Source: Betaproteobacteria bacterium
GTDB taxonomy: Bacteria > Pseudomonadota > Gammaproteobacteria > Burkholderiales > SG8-41
Length of the DNA stretch: 7,143 bases
Reading direction: 5' to 3'
Assembly (NCBI GenBank): GCA_029883965.1
Contig: JAOUIN010000116.1
Coordinates: 1-7,143 of the forward strand
The first letter of the stretch is position 1, and every line of letters starts with the position of its first letter. Below the pieces are notes generated by a model. That model worked only from the letters and a program-made list of their open reading frames with translations, was not told the DNA's origin and did no database searches. Shown here in pieces: positions 6,048-7,143 of this stretch. The position numbers were made by a program, and so were the translations under genes.

Positions 6048-6397
6048 TGGAATTTCTGCTCGCCAGCGCACTCGGAGTCACTACGGCCTGCGGCGTCTAT
6101 CTCCTGCTGCGTGGACGCACGTTTTCCGTGGTGCTCGGGCTGTCGCTGCTGTCATATGCAGTCAACGTGTTCATCTTCACCATGGGGCGCGTCACCACAG
6201 GCGCGCCACCGATCGTGACGACAGGCGTTTCCACCTATACCGATCCGCTGCCGCAGGCATTGGTACTAACAGCCATCGTCATCGGCTTCGGCATGACCGC
6301 TTTCTTTCTCGCCCTGGCGGTACGCGCTTATCGCGATTCAGGCTCCGATCATGTTGACGGCTCCGAACCCGTGCATCCTGAGAAGCGCAGTCCATGA
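6047..6397 (+). CDS. mrpC: MrpC antiporter subunit (NuoK-like)
   Basis: NuoK-like small membrane subunit of the right Mrp complex, 116 residues, typical length. Three helices at about 3-21, 26-46 and 69-93. The signature T65-D-P-L-P-Q-A-L-V-L-T-A-I-V-I-G (65-80) is canonical, more so than the minus-strand copy (N-P-L-P-H). N40 in the second helix follows the usual S-x-A-V-N pattern. Start ATG 6047 shares its A with the mrpA TGA stop, and a strong Shine-Dalgarno GGAGG lies at 6035-6039 with a 7-base spacer. The C-terminal tail is short and polar (about 97-116) without the acidic repeat seen in its paralogue. It is followed by mrpD with a 4-base overlap. Confidence 0.96.
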   Translation: MEFLLASALGVTTACGVYLLLRGRTFSVVLGLSLLSYAVNVFIFTMGRVTTGAPPIVTTGVSTYTDPLPQALVLTAIVIGFGMTAFFLALAVRAYRDSGSDHVDGSEPVHPEKRSP

Positions 6398-7143
6398 ACC
6401 ATCTGTTAGCCATGCCGCTGGTAATTCCGGCAATTACGGGTGCCCTGCTGCTCGCGTGCGCCGGTAACAGGCCTCAGGCGGCGCGCTGGATTTCCGCTGC
6501 CTCAACCGCAGTTACCGCGGCAGTCGCCGTACTGCTCGTGATGCAGGCCATGGCCGGTGATTATCAGGTCTATGCGGTCGGTGAATGGCAAGCGCCGTTC
6601 GGCATTGTGCTGGTGCTCGATCGCCTGTCGGCGATGCTGATTTTGCTGACCGCTGTCGTCGCACTGGCCGCATTGGCCTACGCCATCGCCGGCTGGGATC
6701 TGCGCGGCAGGCATTTTCACGCCCTGTTCCAGTTCCAGTTGATGGGCATCAATGGTGCGTTCCTCACCGGAGATCTGTTCAATCTTTTTGTATTTTTCGA
6801 AGTACTCCTGATCGCATCGTACTGCCTCTTGCTGCACGGCCTGGGACAGCCCCGGTTGCGCGCGGCTGTGCACTACGTCGCCATCAACCTGACCGGCTCC
6901 GGGGTATTCCTGATTGCCGTCAGCCTGCTCTATGGGGTCACCGGCACACTCAACATGGCGCACCTGGCGGAACGCGTAGCGCTGGCGCCCGAAGCCGACA
7001 TTGCGCTGATCAGGGCCGCCGGCATGATGCTGCTCGGGGTATTCGCGGTCAAGGCAGCACTGTTTCCGCTGTATTTCTGGCTGCCCCAGGCGTACTCCAG
7101 CGCTTGCGCGCCGGTAGCGGCCTTGTTTGCAATCATGACCAAG
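6394..7143 (+). CDS. mrpD: MrpD antiporter subunit (NuoL/M/N family), N-terminal 250 residues, cut by window edge
   Basis: Second proton-channel subunit of the right Mrp complex. The frame is open from ATG 6394 to the last base, giving 250 of the roughly 500 residues expected. The start overlaps the mrpC stop by 4 bases (ATGA); only a weak GAGAAG precedes it. Visible elements: helices at about 4-22, 33-53, 72-99 and 111-126; G126-D-L-F-N-L-F-V-F-F-E136 (TM5 glutamate, equivalent to the essential MrpD Glu); N165-L-T-G-S in TM6; F217-A-V-K220-A-A-L-F-P-L-Y-F-W-L-P (TM7 lysine and the FPLHFWLP-like loop, with Y in place of H at 227); and the start of TM8 ending I247-M-T-K250, the second conserved lysine. 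Residues for proton conduction present in this half are intact. E, F and G genes are expected beyond the edge. Confidence 0.95.
   Translation, partial: MNHLLAMPLVIPAITGALLLACAGNRPQAARWISAASTAVTAAVAVLLVMQAMAGDYQVYAVGEWQAPFGIVLVLDRLSAMLILLTAVVALAALAYAIAGWDLRGRHFHALFQFQLMGINGAFLTGDLFNLFVFFEVLLIASYCLLLHGLGQPRLRAAVHYVAINLTGSGVFLIAVSLLYGVTGTLNMAHLAERVALAPEADIALIRAAGMMLLGVFAVKAALFPLYFWLPQAYSSACAPVAALFAIMTK

Noticed and set aside
1..7143. Respiratory complex I (nuo) operon
   Set aside because: NuoL/M/K-like proteins are present, but MnhB, E, F and G signatures and the lack of any peripheral-arm subunit in the window identify Mrp-type antiporters.

Overview
The window is almost wholly coding. It holds two divergently transcribed gene clusters for multisubunit cation/proton antiporters of the Mrp/Mnh (Pha, Sha) superfamily, placed head to head around one short control region. 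Moderately high GC (roughly 55-60% by eye), overlapping start/stop junctions and a fused MrpA-MrpB subunit suggest a proteobacterium, where fused-A 'group 2' mrp operons are common. The sequence does not support naming a genus.

Left cluster, minus strand, reading from about 2987 down to 1: mnhE, mnhF, mnhG, a small two-domain MbhD-MbhE-like protein, mnhB, mnhC and the start of mnhD, which runs off the left edge. The order E-F-G-(DE)-B-C-D and the free-standing MbhD/MbhE protein match the antiporter module of membrane-bound hydrogenase (Mbh) and archaeal-type Mrp clusters, not the classical A-B-C-D-E-F-G order. No large NuoL-like MrpA is visible in this cluster. It could lie beyond the left edge or be absent.

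Centre, about 2988-3269: the divergent intergenic region. It contains one plausible sigma70-type promoter on each strand, each with a 17-base spacer and with only 27 bases between the two -35 boxes. There is also an inverted repeat in the presumed mrpA leader.

Right cluster, plus strand, from 3270 to the right edge: a 925-residue MrpA with MrpB fused at its C-terminus, then mrpC, then the first 250 codons of mrpD. In group 2 operons E, F and G normally follow, so they are expected past the right edge.

Both products would assemble in the inner membrane. The MrpA and MrpD subunits are relatives of complex I NuoL/M/N and keep the membrane Glu and Lys residues needed for proton relay; the small subunits form the cation-handling half. 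The point of interest is the pairing of two architecturally different Mrp machines under one divergent control region, with sequence differences in the MbhD helix suggesting that they are not redundant copies.
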